A stretch of 51,900 nt of DNA from Dehalococcoidia bacterium. GTDB lineage: Bacteria > Chloroflexota > Dehalococcoidia > GIF9 > UBA5629. Shown in pieces: positions 8,233 through 16,740 of this stretch. Within the stretch, counting starts at the first letter, position 1, and every line of letters starts with the position of its first letter. The notes below the pieces were generated by a model. The model was not told the DNA's origin and searched no databases. It saw nothing but the letters and a program-made list of their open reading frames with translations. The position numbers were made by a program, and so were the translations under genes. Where the stretch lies: contig DUEX01000005.1 of the NCBI GenBank assembly GCA_011170325.1, positions 1-51,900 on the forward strand. The letters run 5' to 3'.

Positions 8233-9021
8233 ATGGAAACCAGGGATTCGGATTATTTAGCCGATAAAGTTGCTGACTTAATCCTTCAGGCGGATAGGGT
8301 TGTGGTTTTTACCGGGGCCGGGGTGAGCACAGAGTCAGGAATACCTGACTTCCGCAGTCCAGGTGGAATCTGGAGCCGGTATGACCCTGATGAATTCACA
8401 ATTCAAAAGTTTTTAAGTAGTCCTGAAAGTCGGAAGAAACACTGGCAAATGCTCACCGAAGGTGGTCTTTTGGCGGGGGCTGAGCCTAACCCAGCTCATT
8501 ATGCTATCGCTGAGCTAGAAAAATTGGGTAACCTGGACTGTGTCATTACTCAGAATGTAGATAACCTTCACCAAAAGGCGGGAAACTCCCCGGATAAGGT
8601 CTTCGAACTCCACGGCAATATGAGATGGGTGAGGTGCCTGAGCTGTGACAAACTTTTTCCTATAGAGGATATTCTACAGAGGTTGGAACTGAAGAAGGAA
8701 GACGTTCCTGATTGTGAGATCTGCCATGGTATCCTGAAGCCAGATGCTGTCTTCTTTGGTGAGGCATTGCCACAAAAAACATTAAACGATGCTATCTATC
8801 GCTCCCGCAATTGCGATTTTTTCATCGTCATTGGCTCGACCTTGGTTGTTTACCCAGCAGCTTATATGCCCATGTATGCCAAGGAATCAGGGGCTAAACT
8901 GGTCATCATTAATCTCAGCTCAACGCCTATGGACTCTCAGGCTACAGTGCTTATTAGAGGCAAAGCTGGTGAGGCAATGGCGGAGATTATGGAGAAGGTA
9001 AGGAGCAAGCTATCAGCTTAA
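8233..9021 (+). CDS. NAD-dependent protein deacylase, Sir2 family
   Basis: Sirtuin of 262 aa that removes acyl groups from lysine using NAD. It shows GAGVSTESGIPDFRSPGGIW (NAD site), TQNVDNLHQKAG, the catalytic His in ELHGN, two Cys pairs for structural zinc (CLSCD and CEICHG), PDAVFFGE and GSTLVVYPA. The length is normal for a bacterial class U/III enzyme. Acetyl-CoA synthetase, a classical sirtuin substrate through its C-terminal lysine, is also in the window (39292-41286), but far away and in a separate unit, so any link is inference. Confidence 0.93.
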   Translation: METRDSDYLADKVADLILQADRVVVFTGAGVSTESGIPDFRSPGGIWSRYDPDEFTIQKFLSSPESRKKHWQMLTEGGLLAGAEPNPAHYAIAELEKLGNLDCVITQNVDNLHQKAGNSPDKVFELHGNMRWVRCLSCDKLFPIEDILQRLELKKEDVPDCEICHGILKPDAVFFGEALPQKTLNDAIYRSRNCDFFIVIGSTLVVYPAAYMPMYAKESGAKLVIINLSSTPMDSQATVLIRGKAGEAMAEIMEKVRSKLSA

Positions 9022-9038
9022 GGGAGCTTGTATCTGAG

Positions 9039-9179
9039 ATGGCAAGCGAGAATGGCAAGGAAAGCAAGGCTGAGCGAAGGCAGCGAAAGAAAACTAGAAG
9101 GGGATTCAAGCTCCATGGCAGCAGCTTCAGAGCCATATACCAGAATGTCACCAGGCGGAGGCTGAAAGAAAGGAAATAA
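9039..9179 (+). CDS. Possible small basic protein, 46 aa
   Basis: ATG at 9039 opens a 46-codon frame ending at TAA 9177. The product is very rich in Lys and Arg (RQRKKTRRGFK, TRRRLKERK), as in small ribosome- or nucleic-acid-binding peptides. It starts 17 bases after the sirtuin stop, with AGGGAG some 12 bases upstream, so it could be translated from the sirtuin mRNA. I recognise no family, and the shortness leaves chance as a real alternative. Confidence 0.35.
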   Translation: MASENGKESKAERRQRKKTRRGFKLHGSSFRAIYQNVTRRRLKERK

Positions 9180-9193
9180 CTTTGCAAAACGGG

Positions 9194-9222
9194 TTGACAG
9201 GGGTTTTTGACAATGTTAGATT
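9194..9222 (+). promoter_or_regulatory. Promoter of the first lipoprotein gene
   Basis: Perfect -35 TTGACA (9194-9199), 17-base spacer, -10 TAGATT (9217-9222). The TAGATT element and the following 35 bases recur before the second lipoprotein (10384), but the TTGACA does not, so the downstream copy may rely on read-through. Confidence 0.5.
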
Positions 9223-9256
9223 TTTGGCAATTTGAGTTCTATTCGGAGGTGACAAG

Positions 9257-10354
9257 TTGAAAAAGCTAATATTCCCAATTCTGGTGATTTTGCTGATGAC
9301 CGCTGGCTGCATGCCTGTTGTTCCAGCGCCTGCTAATCAACTGCCGATTGCCTATATGGATTCAGTATCACCGACTAAAGTTTCCCCTGGGGGAAAGATT
9401 GCTTTCGAAGGTCATGGCACTGACCCTGATGGGACAGTAGTCGCTTATAGATGGCGGTCAAGCATAGATGGAGAACTAAGCACTTCAGCGAGTTTTGATA
9501 CCACATCTTTATCAGAAGGGACTCATACTATTTATTTTAAGGTTCAGGATAGCAGTGGAGATTGGTCAAGAGAGATTTACTGCCACATCACCGTTCTTCC
9601 TGGTGGGCCTGTCGCACCAGTCATAGACTCCTTTGATGCCAGCCCAGGAGTCATTGCTGAGGGTGAATCTTTGACGTTGAGCTGGGATGTTTCTGGTGCG
9701 GTAGCAGTCAGTATAGCTCCAGGCATAGGCAATGTTGCCCTAGCTGGGACAAGGGTGGTGTCTCCTACCAAGACCACTAGTTATACTTTGACAGCTACTA
9801 ACGAAGTTGGAAGTGTTATGTCTACAATCCAGGTTGTAGTTACTCCGGTGCCGCTGCATACTGTGGAGCTGTTTTCCGTCGCTGCGGAGGATGGTCATGT
9901 TAAGAAGAATGGAGAAACAGGTCCAGACCCAAATGTTGGCGATACTCCCTCGAACGTCGCTATGCAGGCTTTTTTGAGTTTTGATATTTCAATGATACCA
10001 ACTGGGGCTACTATTAAGTCTGCTTCTCTTGATTTGACTACTGGTGATATATTTGGTTCTCCATTTACTAGGCTTGGATGGATGCAGGTTTTCAGTGATC
10101 AGTATGGTTCATTGGACAGCGATGATTTTGTTATTGCTCCTGGATATGGAGCAATAGATACCACTCGTGTGCGGCCAACTCAACCGATCAGTTGTGCCCG
10201 CCTGGTTAGCGCCATTCAAACACAGGTCGATGATCTTAGCTCACGCTTTCAGGTACGAGTACAGTTCGAAAGGTATTCTTTTAACAATCGTGAGGCTGAC
10301 TACCTAGCATTGGGAGCGGGCAAACCCAGGCTTGTTATTGAGTACGAAGATTGA
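9257..10354 (+). CDS. Secreted lipoprotein with PKD-like, Ig-like and DNRLRE-like domains
   Basis: Surface lipoprotein of 365 aa. The N-terminus is a lipoprotein signal with lipobox LMTAGC, so Cys18 should be lipidated. Then comes a PKD/cadherin-like domain (about 29-113, with GTDPDGTVVAYRW and FKVQDSSGDWS), one bacterial Ig-like domain (about 121-197, SFDASPG ... SLTLSWDVSGA ... TSYTLTATN), and a C-terminal module (about 203-365, AFLSFDISMIPTGATIKSASLDL) resembling DNRLRE/CBM96-type beta-sandwiches. The start is TTG, preceded by GGAGGTG. No enzyme motif is present, so a role in adhesion or glycan binding is inference. It is a tandem duplicate of the gene at 10423. Confidence 0.8.
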   Translation: MKKLIFPILVILLMTAGCMPVVPAPANQLPIAYMDSVSPTKVSPGGKIAFEGHGTDPDGTVVAYRWRSSIDGELSTSASFDTTSLSEGTHTIYFKVQDSSGDWSREIYCHITVLPGGPVAPVIDSFDASPGVIAEGESLTLSWDVSGAVAVSIAPGIGNVALAGTRVVSPTKTTSYTLTATNEVGSVMSTIQVVVTPVPLHTVELFSVAAEDGHVKKNGETGPDPNVGDTPSNVAMQAFLSFDISMIPTGATIKSASLDLTTGDIFGSPFTRLGWMQVFSDQYGSLDSDDFVIAPGYGAIDTTRVRPTQPISCARLVSAIQTQVDDLSSRFQVRVQFERYSFNNREADYLALGAGKPRLVIEYED

Positions 10355-10422
10355 TGTACAATAGTGAGGGCTTTTTGTGGTGCTAGATTTCTGGCAACTT
10401 GATTCTAATTGGAGGTGAGAAG

Positions 10423-11794
10423 GTGAAAAGGTTAATATTCCCAATCTTGGTGATTTTGATGATGACTGCTGGTTGCACATGCGTCACCCCGGCTGCTAAT
10501 CAGCCACCGACTGCCTATATAGATTCGATATCGCCGGCTGAAGCTTCCCCTGGGGAAACGGTGGCTTTCAAGGGTCATGGCACTGACCCTGATGGGACAG
10601 TGGTCGCTTATAGATGGCGGTCGAGCATAGACGGTGATTTGAGCGCTATGGCAACCTTTGATATCCCGTCTTTATCGGCAGGGGAACATATCATTATATC
10701 TCAAAGTTCAAGATAATAATGGAACCTGGTCGGATGAGGTTCGAAGTCGTGTCGCTGTTTCTGGTGAAGCTGTTGCTGCACCAGTTATAATCTCTTTTAA
10801 TGCCAGCCCGGGTAGCATCACCTCTGGAGGGTCTTCGACGCTTAGCTGGAATGTTTCTGACGCCACAACGGTCAGTATAGACCGAGGAATAGGCAATGTT
10901 GCCCTAACCGGGAATAGAGCAGTATCTCTGAGCACGACCGCCACTTATACTTTGACAGCTACTAATGAAGCTGGTAGCGTTACCGCTACAGCTCAGGTGA
11001 TAGTTTCAGCAGCACCACCACCGCCACCAGCAGGTCTGCCTGTTATTAGTTCCTTCACGGCTAACCCGGGAAGTATCACGGCTGGCGATGCCTCAACATT
11101 AAGCTGGAGTGTGTCTGATGCGGCAGTAGTGACCATTGACCATGGAGTGGGTGCTGTTGCTGCTGTAGGGAGCACATCTGTCTCGCCGGCGACAACCACC
11201 AGTTATACTTTGACAGCCACCAATGCGGCTGGATGGGCCAGTGCTACTACTCAGATTATTGTCAGTGCAGCACCACCTACGGAGCACACGGTAACTATTC
11301 TACCTGTCGTCGATGAGAGCGGATATGTACGGGATACAGGTGTGCCGTGGCCTAAATTCATATATGTAGGCGATGATAATAATGACATTTCGCTTCAAGC
11401 CTTTGCGAGTTTTGATATATCCGGCATCCCGGCAGGAGCTACAATATTGAGTGTAGTAGTTGATTTTTCGGATTATAATACTATTTATGGGGATCCGTTT
11501 GGTAGTTTGGGATGTCTAAGAGTCTATCCACATGACTATGGCAGTTTAGATGGGGGTGACTACTTTGCTGGCTCCCCATTAGGGGCACTATTGAGATATT
11601 GCTCGGCAGGCGAAATAGTGGCACATAGTGATACCTATGTGAAGGACGCATTGCAGGCGAAAGTGGGAAGCTCGAGGTTTCAGGTGAGATTCCAATTTAA
11701 TGAGACGGCAACCGATGGAGCTGGGGATAATGATTTGGTAGCTTGGACATCTTCCCATTTGCCTAAGCTGATAGTTACGTATAGCGGTCCTTAA
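10423..11794 (+). pseudogene. Paralogous lipoprotein with a frameshift
   Basis: Second copy of the lipoprotein: same signal and lipobox (MMTAGC), same PKD-like domain, then two Ig-like domains instead of one (about 10770-10998 and 11025-11270) and the same DNRLRE-like C-terminal module. The GTG start at 10423 lies where the first copy has TTG, behind the same GGAGGTGA. The frame breaks near 10694-10697: removing one A from ATTATATC restores the frame so that HIIYLKVQDNNGTWS matches the first copy's HTIYFKVQDSSGDWS. Without this the product stops at 10716 after about 97 aa. The downstream frame has no further defect, so the shift is either recent or a sequencing or assembly error. Confidence 0.75.
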
Positions 11795-11914
11795 GCAAGG
11801 TTTCGGCTGTGTGTAACAAAACTAGGCAGCATAGGTCAGCCCTGGGAGAGTTCCCAAATAGTGAGGTGGTTGGGGCTTGTAGGTGACTGGAAGGAATTTG
11901 GCTGAGATCTAGGG

Positions 11915-12163
11915 CTAAACTTCCTCCAGCTCGAAGCGGTAGTTTTCGATAACTGGGTTAGCCAGAAGTTTGTGACACATCTCATTCACCTGTTGTTGAG
12001 CTTCGGCAAGGTCATTTTCCTCGATTCGAATCTCTATATATTTCCCAGCGCGAACATCTTCGACCGAGGTAAAACCGAGATTGTATAACGCCCCTTTTAT
12101 AGTCAGACCCTGCGGGTCATTTACCGTAGGCTTTAGGCTGATATAGACCTTAGCTAGGTACAT
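11915..12163 (-). CDS. purS: Phosphoribosylformylglycinamidine synthase subunit PurS
   Basis: Small (82 aa) bridging subunit of the three-part FGAM synthase (PurS-PurQ-PurL), fourth step of purine synthesis. The sequence shows the family pattern: a first strand with KVYISLKPTVNDPQG, then ALYNLGFTSVEDVRAGKYIEI and a second helix with LLANPVIENYRFELEE. It overlaps the end of purC by 14 bases and is the last gene of the purine operon. PurQ and PurL normally follow PurS but are absent here; the next gene is on the other strand. Confidence 0.92.
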   Translation of the reverse strand: MYLAKVYISLKPTVNDPQGLTIKGALYNLGFTSVEDVRAGKYIEIRIEENDLAEAQQQVNEMCHKLLANPVIENYRFELEEV

Positions 12164-13061
12164 TTCGCAATGTCCTTCCGGTTAAACGACGGTAGGCTTC
12201 ACGGTACCTGTGGGTTGTAGCTTCGATTACTTCAGGTGGCAATATTGGTGCTGGCGGCTGCTTGTTCCAGCCTGAGGCTACTAGCCAGTCGCGAACCGGC
12301 TGCTTGTCGAAGCTCGGTTGAGAACGGCCGACAGTGTACTGGCTAGCATCCCAGAAGCGACTTGAATCTGGTGTAAGTAGCTCGTCAATGAGAATAAGCT
12401 TGCCGTCAGTAAACCCAAATTCAAACTTGGTATCTGCAATGATGATACCTCGGCTTTGAGCATAGTTACGGGCATATTGGTAGATGGCTAAGCTTTTCTC
12501 TTCCAAGCCTTGAGCTGTGCTTTTCCCGGCCAGGTTTTCCAGTTCATCCTTGCTCAAGGGCTGGTCATGCCCGCTTTCGGCTTTGGTGGTTGGAGTGAAC
12601 AGGGGTTGAGGTAATTCCTGACTTTCTTCCAGCCCTTTAGATAGGGATACGCCTGAGATGGTGCCAGATTCTTTGTATTCTGCCCAGGCTGAGCCTGAGA
12701 GATAGCCGCGGACAACGCATTCAACAGGAATACGGTCAGCTTTGTGAACAATCATTGCTCGACCGGCAACATGATTGGGAAGACTAACTTCAGGTGGAAG
12801 ATAAGGTTTGAGTGAGTCGGCACTGTCAATCGCTTTTATCAGGTGATTAGGCGCAATCTGTTTCGTCTTTTCAAACCAGAAGGCGGATAGCTGGTTAAGA
12901 ACTGCCCCTTTATCGGGGATACCGCAGGGCAAGACAAAGTCGAAGGCAGAAATGCGGTCGGTGGCAATAATCAGTAACTTGTCACCTAAATCATAAGTAT
13001 CCCGCACCTTGCCACGGCGAAACAAGGTAAGAGGTAGATTGGCCTCTAATAAAATTGACAT
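12150..13061 (-). CDS. purC: SAICAR synthetase
   Basis: Ligase joining CAIR and aspartate in purine synthesis. At 303 aa it is the longer form, similar in length to yeast Ade1, rather than the roughly 240-aa form of most bacteria. The N-terminal lobe has GKVRDTYDLGDKLLIIATDRISAFD (nucleotide binding, broken here by family variation), then VECVVRGYLSGSAW, and the C-terminal part has IIADTKFEFGF and LIDELLTPDSSRFW. It lies 13 bases after purB and overlaps purS. Confidence 0.95.
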   Translation of the reverse strand: MSILLEANLPLTLFRRGKVRDTYDLGDKLLIIATDRISAFDFVLPCGIPDKGAVLNQLSAFWFEKTKQIAPNHLIKAIDSADSLKPYLPPEVSLPNHVAGRAMIVHKADRIPVECVVRGYLSGSAWAEYKESGTISGVSLSKGLEESQELPQPLFTPTTKAESGHDQPLSKDELENLAGKSTAQGLEEKSLAIYQYARNYAQSRGIIIADTKFEFGFTDGKLILIDELLTPDSSRFWDASQYTVGRSQPSFDKQPVRDWLVASGWNKQPPAPILPPEVIEATTHRYREAYRRLTGRTLRNVPS

Positions 13062-13074
13062 AATGTTACAAAAC

Positions 13075-14421
13075 TTAAGGTGCTTGAGGTGTCAGTTCGC
13101 CAGCTTTAGCTGCTTCAGTCCTCTTTTTCTTGGTTAAACCCAGCCGCTGAAAGACTTTATCCACATGTTTGAGGAAGTAGTTATAGTCGAAAAGCGACTG
13201 TAGCTCTGACCCAGATAGTCGAGCCATTACCTCGGGGTCGGTTTTGAGCAGGTCTAAGAAGCTGGTTTTCTGTTGCCAGGCTTTCATAGAATTGCGCTGG
13301 ACGAGCTCATAAGCTTTCTGCCGAGTCAAACCTTTGTCTATTAGAGCTATGAGCACTCGCTGGGAGAAGACCAAGCCTTGGGTAAGCTCAAGGTTGCGTC
13401 GCATATTTTCAGGATAAACTTGGAGGCCTTTCATTAGTGAAGTGAAGATATTCAAGGTATAATCCAGAACTAGGCAAGAGTCGGGGAGGATAATACGCTC
13501 AGTGGAAGAATGGCTGATGTCACGCTCATGCCACAAAGCAATATTCTCCATAGATGTTATGGCATTACCTCTCACCAGCCGCGCCAGTCCACAAACGCGC
13601 TCGCAGAGTTCTGGATTACGCTTGTGAGGCATAGCTGACGAACCGGTCTGCCCAGCAGCGAACGGTTCTTCAGCTTCTAGAATTTCGGTTCGCTGTAAGC
13701 TTCTGATTTCAGTGGCAAATTTTTCTAGTGAACTGGCGATGATGGCTAAGGTGGTGACAAATTGAGCATGGCGGTCACGCTGGATGATCTGGCTGGATAT
13801 CGGTGCTGGAGCAAGCCCTAGCTTAGCGCAGGCTTTGTTTTCAACCTCGGGAGGTACAGTAGCGTAAGTACCTACTGCTCCGGAGATTTTGCCGGCACTG
13901 ATGGTTCTTTCTGCTTCGGATAGTCTGGCGGCGTTGCGTCTCATCTCCTGTGCCCACAAAGCTAGTTTGAGACCAAAGGTAATAGGTTCAGCATGGACAC
14001 CGTGGGTTCGTCCCACCATGATGGTCTGCTTGTGCTCAACAGCTTTATCTTCCAGAACAGCGATGAGTTCAGCAACGTCTCGGGCCAGAAGTTTTGAGGC
14101 TTCTTTCAACTGGAGGCTCAGCGCAGTATCCATGACATCAGATGAGGTAAGACCGAGGTGGATAAAGCGGGATTCTTCGCCGAGGCTTTCGCTTAATGAT
14201 TGAAGGAAAGCGGTCATATCATGATGGGTTACTTTAAGAATTTCACCAATACGCTCTAAGCTATAATGAGCCGTCCTTATTTTGGGAATAGCCTCTTTGG
14301 GGATTGTGCCTAACTCTGCCCAAGCTTCACAGACAGCTACTTCTACCTGAAGCCACTTATCAAATTTGTTCTCATCCGACCATATCTTCTTCATCTGTGG
14401 TCGGGAATAGCGTTCTATCAT
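13075..14421 (-). CDS. purB: Adenylosuccinate lyase
   Basis: Fumarase-superfamily lyase acting twice in AMP synthesis: on SAICAR, the product of the adjacent purC, and on adenylosuccinate. The 448-aa protein has THGVHAEPITFG (catalytic His region), LTSSDVMDTALSLQL and the family signature GSSAMPHKRNPELCE, which carries the mobile catalytic loop serine. The length and start (ATG 14421) are usual. It lies between purE (15-base gap) and purC. Confidence 0.96.
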   Translation of the reverse strand: MIERYSRPQMKKIWSDENKFDKWLQVEVAVCEAWAELGTIPKEAIPKIRTAHYSLERIGEILKVTHHDMTAFLQSLSESLGEESRFIHLGLTSSDVMDTALSLQLKEASKLLARDVAELIAVLEDKAVEHKQTIMVGRTHGVHAEPITFGLKLALWAQEMRRNAARLSEAERTISAGKISGAVGTYATVPPEVENKACAKLGLAPAPISSQIIQRDRHAQFVTTLAIIASSLEKFATEIRSLQRTEILEAEEPFAAGQTGSSAMPHKRNPELCERVCGLARLVRGNAITSMENIALWHERDISHSSTERIILPDSCLVLDYTLNIFTSLMKGLQVYPENMRRNLELTQGLVFSQRVLIALIDKGLTRQKAYELVQRNSMKAWQQKTSFLDLLKTDPEVMARLSGSELQSLFDYNYFLKHVDKVFQRLGLTKKKRTEAAKAGELTPQAP

Positions 14422-14436
14422 ATCTCCCTCTAGAGT

Positions 14437-14895
14437 TTAAGTCTCAGCCGATTTCTGTTTGTATTTTTCATAAGCGCCTCTTATTTCTCCATATTTGAGA
14501 CCTAGAATTTGAGCTGCTAGCAAGGCAGCATTTTTGGCTCCAGAAGTACCGATACCAACACAGGCCACAGGTACCCCGGCTGGCATCTGGACAATGGAGT
14601 AAAGGGAGTCAGTGCCTTTTAGCTCGCTGGTAGGTAGGGGCACACCAATGATAGGCAAGGTTGTCTGACTAGCCAGGGCTCCGGGAAGATGGGCAGCGCC
14701 GCCGGCAGCAGCGATAATGACTTCTAGGCCTCGCTCTTTGGCTTTCAAACCGTATTCTCTAACCTGTTCTGGGTTTCTATGAGCTGAGGTAATTGAAAAC
14801 TCATACTCGATATCTAGTTGCTTTAGTATGTCCAAAGTTGGCTGTATTAGTGGCTCATCGGTCTTGCTGCCTATAACTACGCCGACTAGGGGCAT
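14437..14895 (-). CDS. purE: N5-carboxyaminoimidazole ribonucleotide mutase
   Basis: Class I PurE of 152 aa, rearranging N5-CAIR to CAIR. It shows [15 protein letters not shown] near the N-terminus (the more common form is GSxSD), SAHRNPEQV with the catalytic His, [14 protein letters not shown] and [12 protein letters not shown]. No purK is in the window, so the N5-CAIR source must be encoded elsewhere. The ATG follows directly on the TAA of purD with no spacer. Confidence 0.95.
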   Translation of the reverse strand: MPLVGVVIGSKTDEPLIQPTLDILKQLDIEYEFSITSAHRNPEQVREYGLKAKERGLEVIIAAAGGAAHLPGALASQTTLPIIGVPLPTSELKGTDSLYSIVQMPAGVPVACVGIGTSGAKNAALLAAQILGLKYGEIRGAYEKYKQKSAET

Positions 14896-16161
14896 TTAGT
14901 TGACCTCCCGAGCTGCAATGTCCTTGCGGTAATGGCAACCATCGAAATGGATGTGAGACAGGTTTTGGTAAACTTTAGCTCTGGCTTCGATCATAGTTTC
15001 ACCGATGGCCGTTACCGTGAGCACTCGGCCACCGTCAGTATATATCTGTGAGTTCCCCCCTTGCCTAGTGCCGGCGTGAAACACCAAAATTTCCTTATCT
15101 AAATTGTCTAATCCTTTTATGGGAAGACCTGTCTCATAACTCCCTGGATATCCGGCTGATGCCATAACCACTCCAACACAGGCATCATTGCTCCACTCTA
15201 TATTCACTTTGCTAAGTCTATTATCGATTATTGCTAGAAGAATATCCACTAGATCGGTCTTAAGACGAGGTAAAATGACCTGAGTCTCCGGGTCACCAAA
15301 TCTGGCGTTAAATTCAAGCACCTTTGGTCCTTCGGTAGTTACCATCAGCCCAGCATAAAGCACCCCCTTATAGGGCATCCCCTCTTCAGCCATTGCCTTC
15401 ACTGCTGGCTTTATGATAGTTTCCGTTACTTGTTTGGTTAATTTGGCATCGAAAAATGCTGGGGGGCTGTAGCTGCCCATGCCACCAGTATTAGGGCCTT
15501 GGTCATTATCGAACGCCCTCTTATAATCGCAAGCTGGTACCATGGGGATAACTGTTTTGCCATCGGTGAAAGCTAAAAGGCTCACCTCTTTACCAGTAAG
15601 ACATTCCTCGATTACCACACTATCGCCAGCCGAGCCAAAAATCTTGGATTCCATAGTAGCTGACAAGGCTTTTAGAGCCTCTTCTTTAGAATCAGCTACG
15701 GTTACCCCCTTGCCGGCTGCCAATCCATCAGCTTTAATCACAATCGGTAGCTTCTGAGATTCGAGGTATTTTCTAGCTTCAGAGTAACTGAAGAAGGTAA
15801 TCCCCTCGGGGCAGGGGATGGCATATTTCTGCATTAGTTTCTTGGCAAAGACCTTGCTTGATTCTATCTGGGTAGCAGCTTTTGTTGGACCAAAAACAGG
15901 CATGCCTAGGCGCTCAAAATAATCTACAATACCTGAGGCTAGAGGTATTTCTGGACCAACAACAGCAAGGTCAATGCCGATATCTTGGGATGCCTTACCT
16001 AGAGCTTCTACATCAATAGGACGAAGGTTCAGATTATGGGCAATGGTAGCTGTGCCAGCATTGCCTGGGGCAATGTAGCTCTCTCTAACTTTGGGACTTT
16101 GGGCAATTTTCCATGCTAGAGCATGCTCTCGAGCCCCACCACCAACAACCATTATCTTCAA
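14896..16161 (-). CDS. purD: Phosphoribosylamine--glycine ligase (GAR synthetase)
   Basis: ATP-grasp ligase, second step of purine synthesis, 421 aa. It begins with KIMVVGGGAREHALAWKI. The ATP-grasp core has PIVIKADGLAAGKGVTVA and VVIEECLTGKEVSLLAF, and FNARFGDPETQVILPRL carries the metal-binding residues. No AIRS or GART fusion is present. The next gene, purE, abuts it. Upstream it follows the 23-codon basic frame and the ferritin-like gene, and all probably share the promoter at 16619-16647. Confidence 0.96.
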   Translation of the reverse strand: MKIMVVGGGAREHALAWKIAQSPKVRESYIAPGNAGTATIAHNLNLRPIDVEALGKASQDIGIDLAVVGPEIPLASGIVDYFERLGMPVFGPTKAATQIESSKVFAKKLMQKYAIPCPEGITFFSYSEARKYLESQKLPIVIKADGLAAGKGVTVADSKEEALKALSATMESKIFGSAGDSVVIEECLTGKEVSLLAFTDGKTVIPMVPACDYKRAFDNDQGPNTGGMGSYSPPAFFDAKLTKQVTETIIKPAVKAMAEEGMPYKGVLYAGLMVTTEGPKVLEFNARFGDPETQVILPRLKTDLVDILLAIIDNRLSKVNIEWSNDACVGVVMASAGYPGSYETGLPIKGLDNLDKEILVFHAGTRQGGNSQIYTDGGRVLTVTAIGETMIEARAKVYQNLSHIHFDGCHYRKDIAAREVN

Positions 16162-16182
16162 AATGGTCTTCTCCCTGTTCTC

Positions 16183-16254
16183 TCAAGCCTTTTTCTTTTT
16201 CCGATGTTTGCCCCGGTTCTTTTTTACGCCCTTTAGTTTCGGTCTATGTGCCAT
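16183..16254 (-). CDS. Possible 23-aa very basic peptide
   Basis: An ATG five bases after the stop of the ferritin-like gene opens 23 codons, with 13 Lys/Arg residues and a KKNRGKHRKKKK core. In size and charge it resembles small ribosomal peptides such as bTHX, but the sequence does not match any I can recall. There is no separate ribosome site, so it would depend on coupling to the gene before it. Kept as possible because it sits exactly in the gap between two genes of one operon. Confidence 0.3.
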   Translation of the reverse strand: MAHRPKLKGVKKNRGKHRKKKKA

Positions 16255-16259
16255 TTCAG

Positions 16260-16523
16260 TCACAGTGTCTCTTTCATGAACTTTTCAGCTTGAACAGGGT
16301 CAAGCTTTTGAATCAATTTAGCCAGTTCGGCGACATGTTCCTTCTCATCATCACGGATATGCTCCAAAACGCTTATGGCATCCTCATCCTCCAAAGTCTC
16401 GATATGCTCTTGATACTGGTTAATAGCTTGCAATTCTCCTATTAAATCCTCACGGAGCATCTCTAGGTCTACTTCCCTCTCATCCTCGATGTCGCTGCCT
16501 TTTTCATCAAAGGGGTAACTCAT
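16260..16523 (-). CDS. Ferritin-like half-protein, encapsulated-ferritin (EncFtn) type
   Basis: An 87-aa two-helix protein. E30, Y37, E60 and H63 are spaced as are E32, Y39, E62 and H65 of the Rhodospirillum encapsulated ferritin (spacing from recall), and RDDEKEH is the typical second-helix motif. Such half-ferritins build the four-helix iron site by dimerising and oxidise Fe(II). No encapsulin shell gene or C-terminal encapsulation tag is visible here. A strong AAGGAGG precedes the ATG. It is the first gene of the purine operon, an odd place for iron storage. Rubrerythrin-like function is the alternative. Confidence 0.7.
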   Translation of the reverse strand: MSYPFDEKGSDIEDEREVDLEMLREDLIGELQAINQYQEHIETLEDEDAISVLEHIRDDEKEHVAELAKLIQKLDPVQAEKFMKETL

Positions 16524-16618
16524 TTCTGCCTCCTTAAGTGTTTGATGATTTAGATAGCTATTATTGCTCTTATCAAAAACTGGGTTGAAGTGTGCTCTGG
16601 AAGCCCACCGGTTAATTG

Positions 16619-16647
16619 AGTATATCTGGTGCCGAGAGTAAAATCAA
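16619..16647 (-). promoter_or_regulatory. Promoter of the ferritin-like/purine operon
   Basis: Minus strand -35 TTGATT (16642-16647), 17-base spacer, -10 TATACT (16619-16624). The untranslated leader would be about 85-90 bases. I looked for a purine riboswitch in it and see no convincing three-way junction. Confidence 0.55.
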
Positions 16648-16740
16648 GCCGTCTCCCTCCTTCAATGCCTTTTATCCGCCCTAAACTTATTCTCTGAAAG
16701 GAGAAGTTTGTCTGTGATACAATGGAAAGGGGTATAAAGC

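Noticed and set aside
16524-16612. Possible purine riboswitch in the leader of the purine operon
   Set aside because: Only a weak GATA-GCTATC pairing can be drawn; no three-way junction or conserved loop bases.
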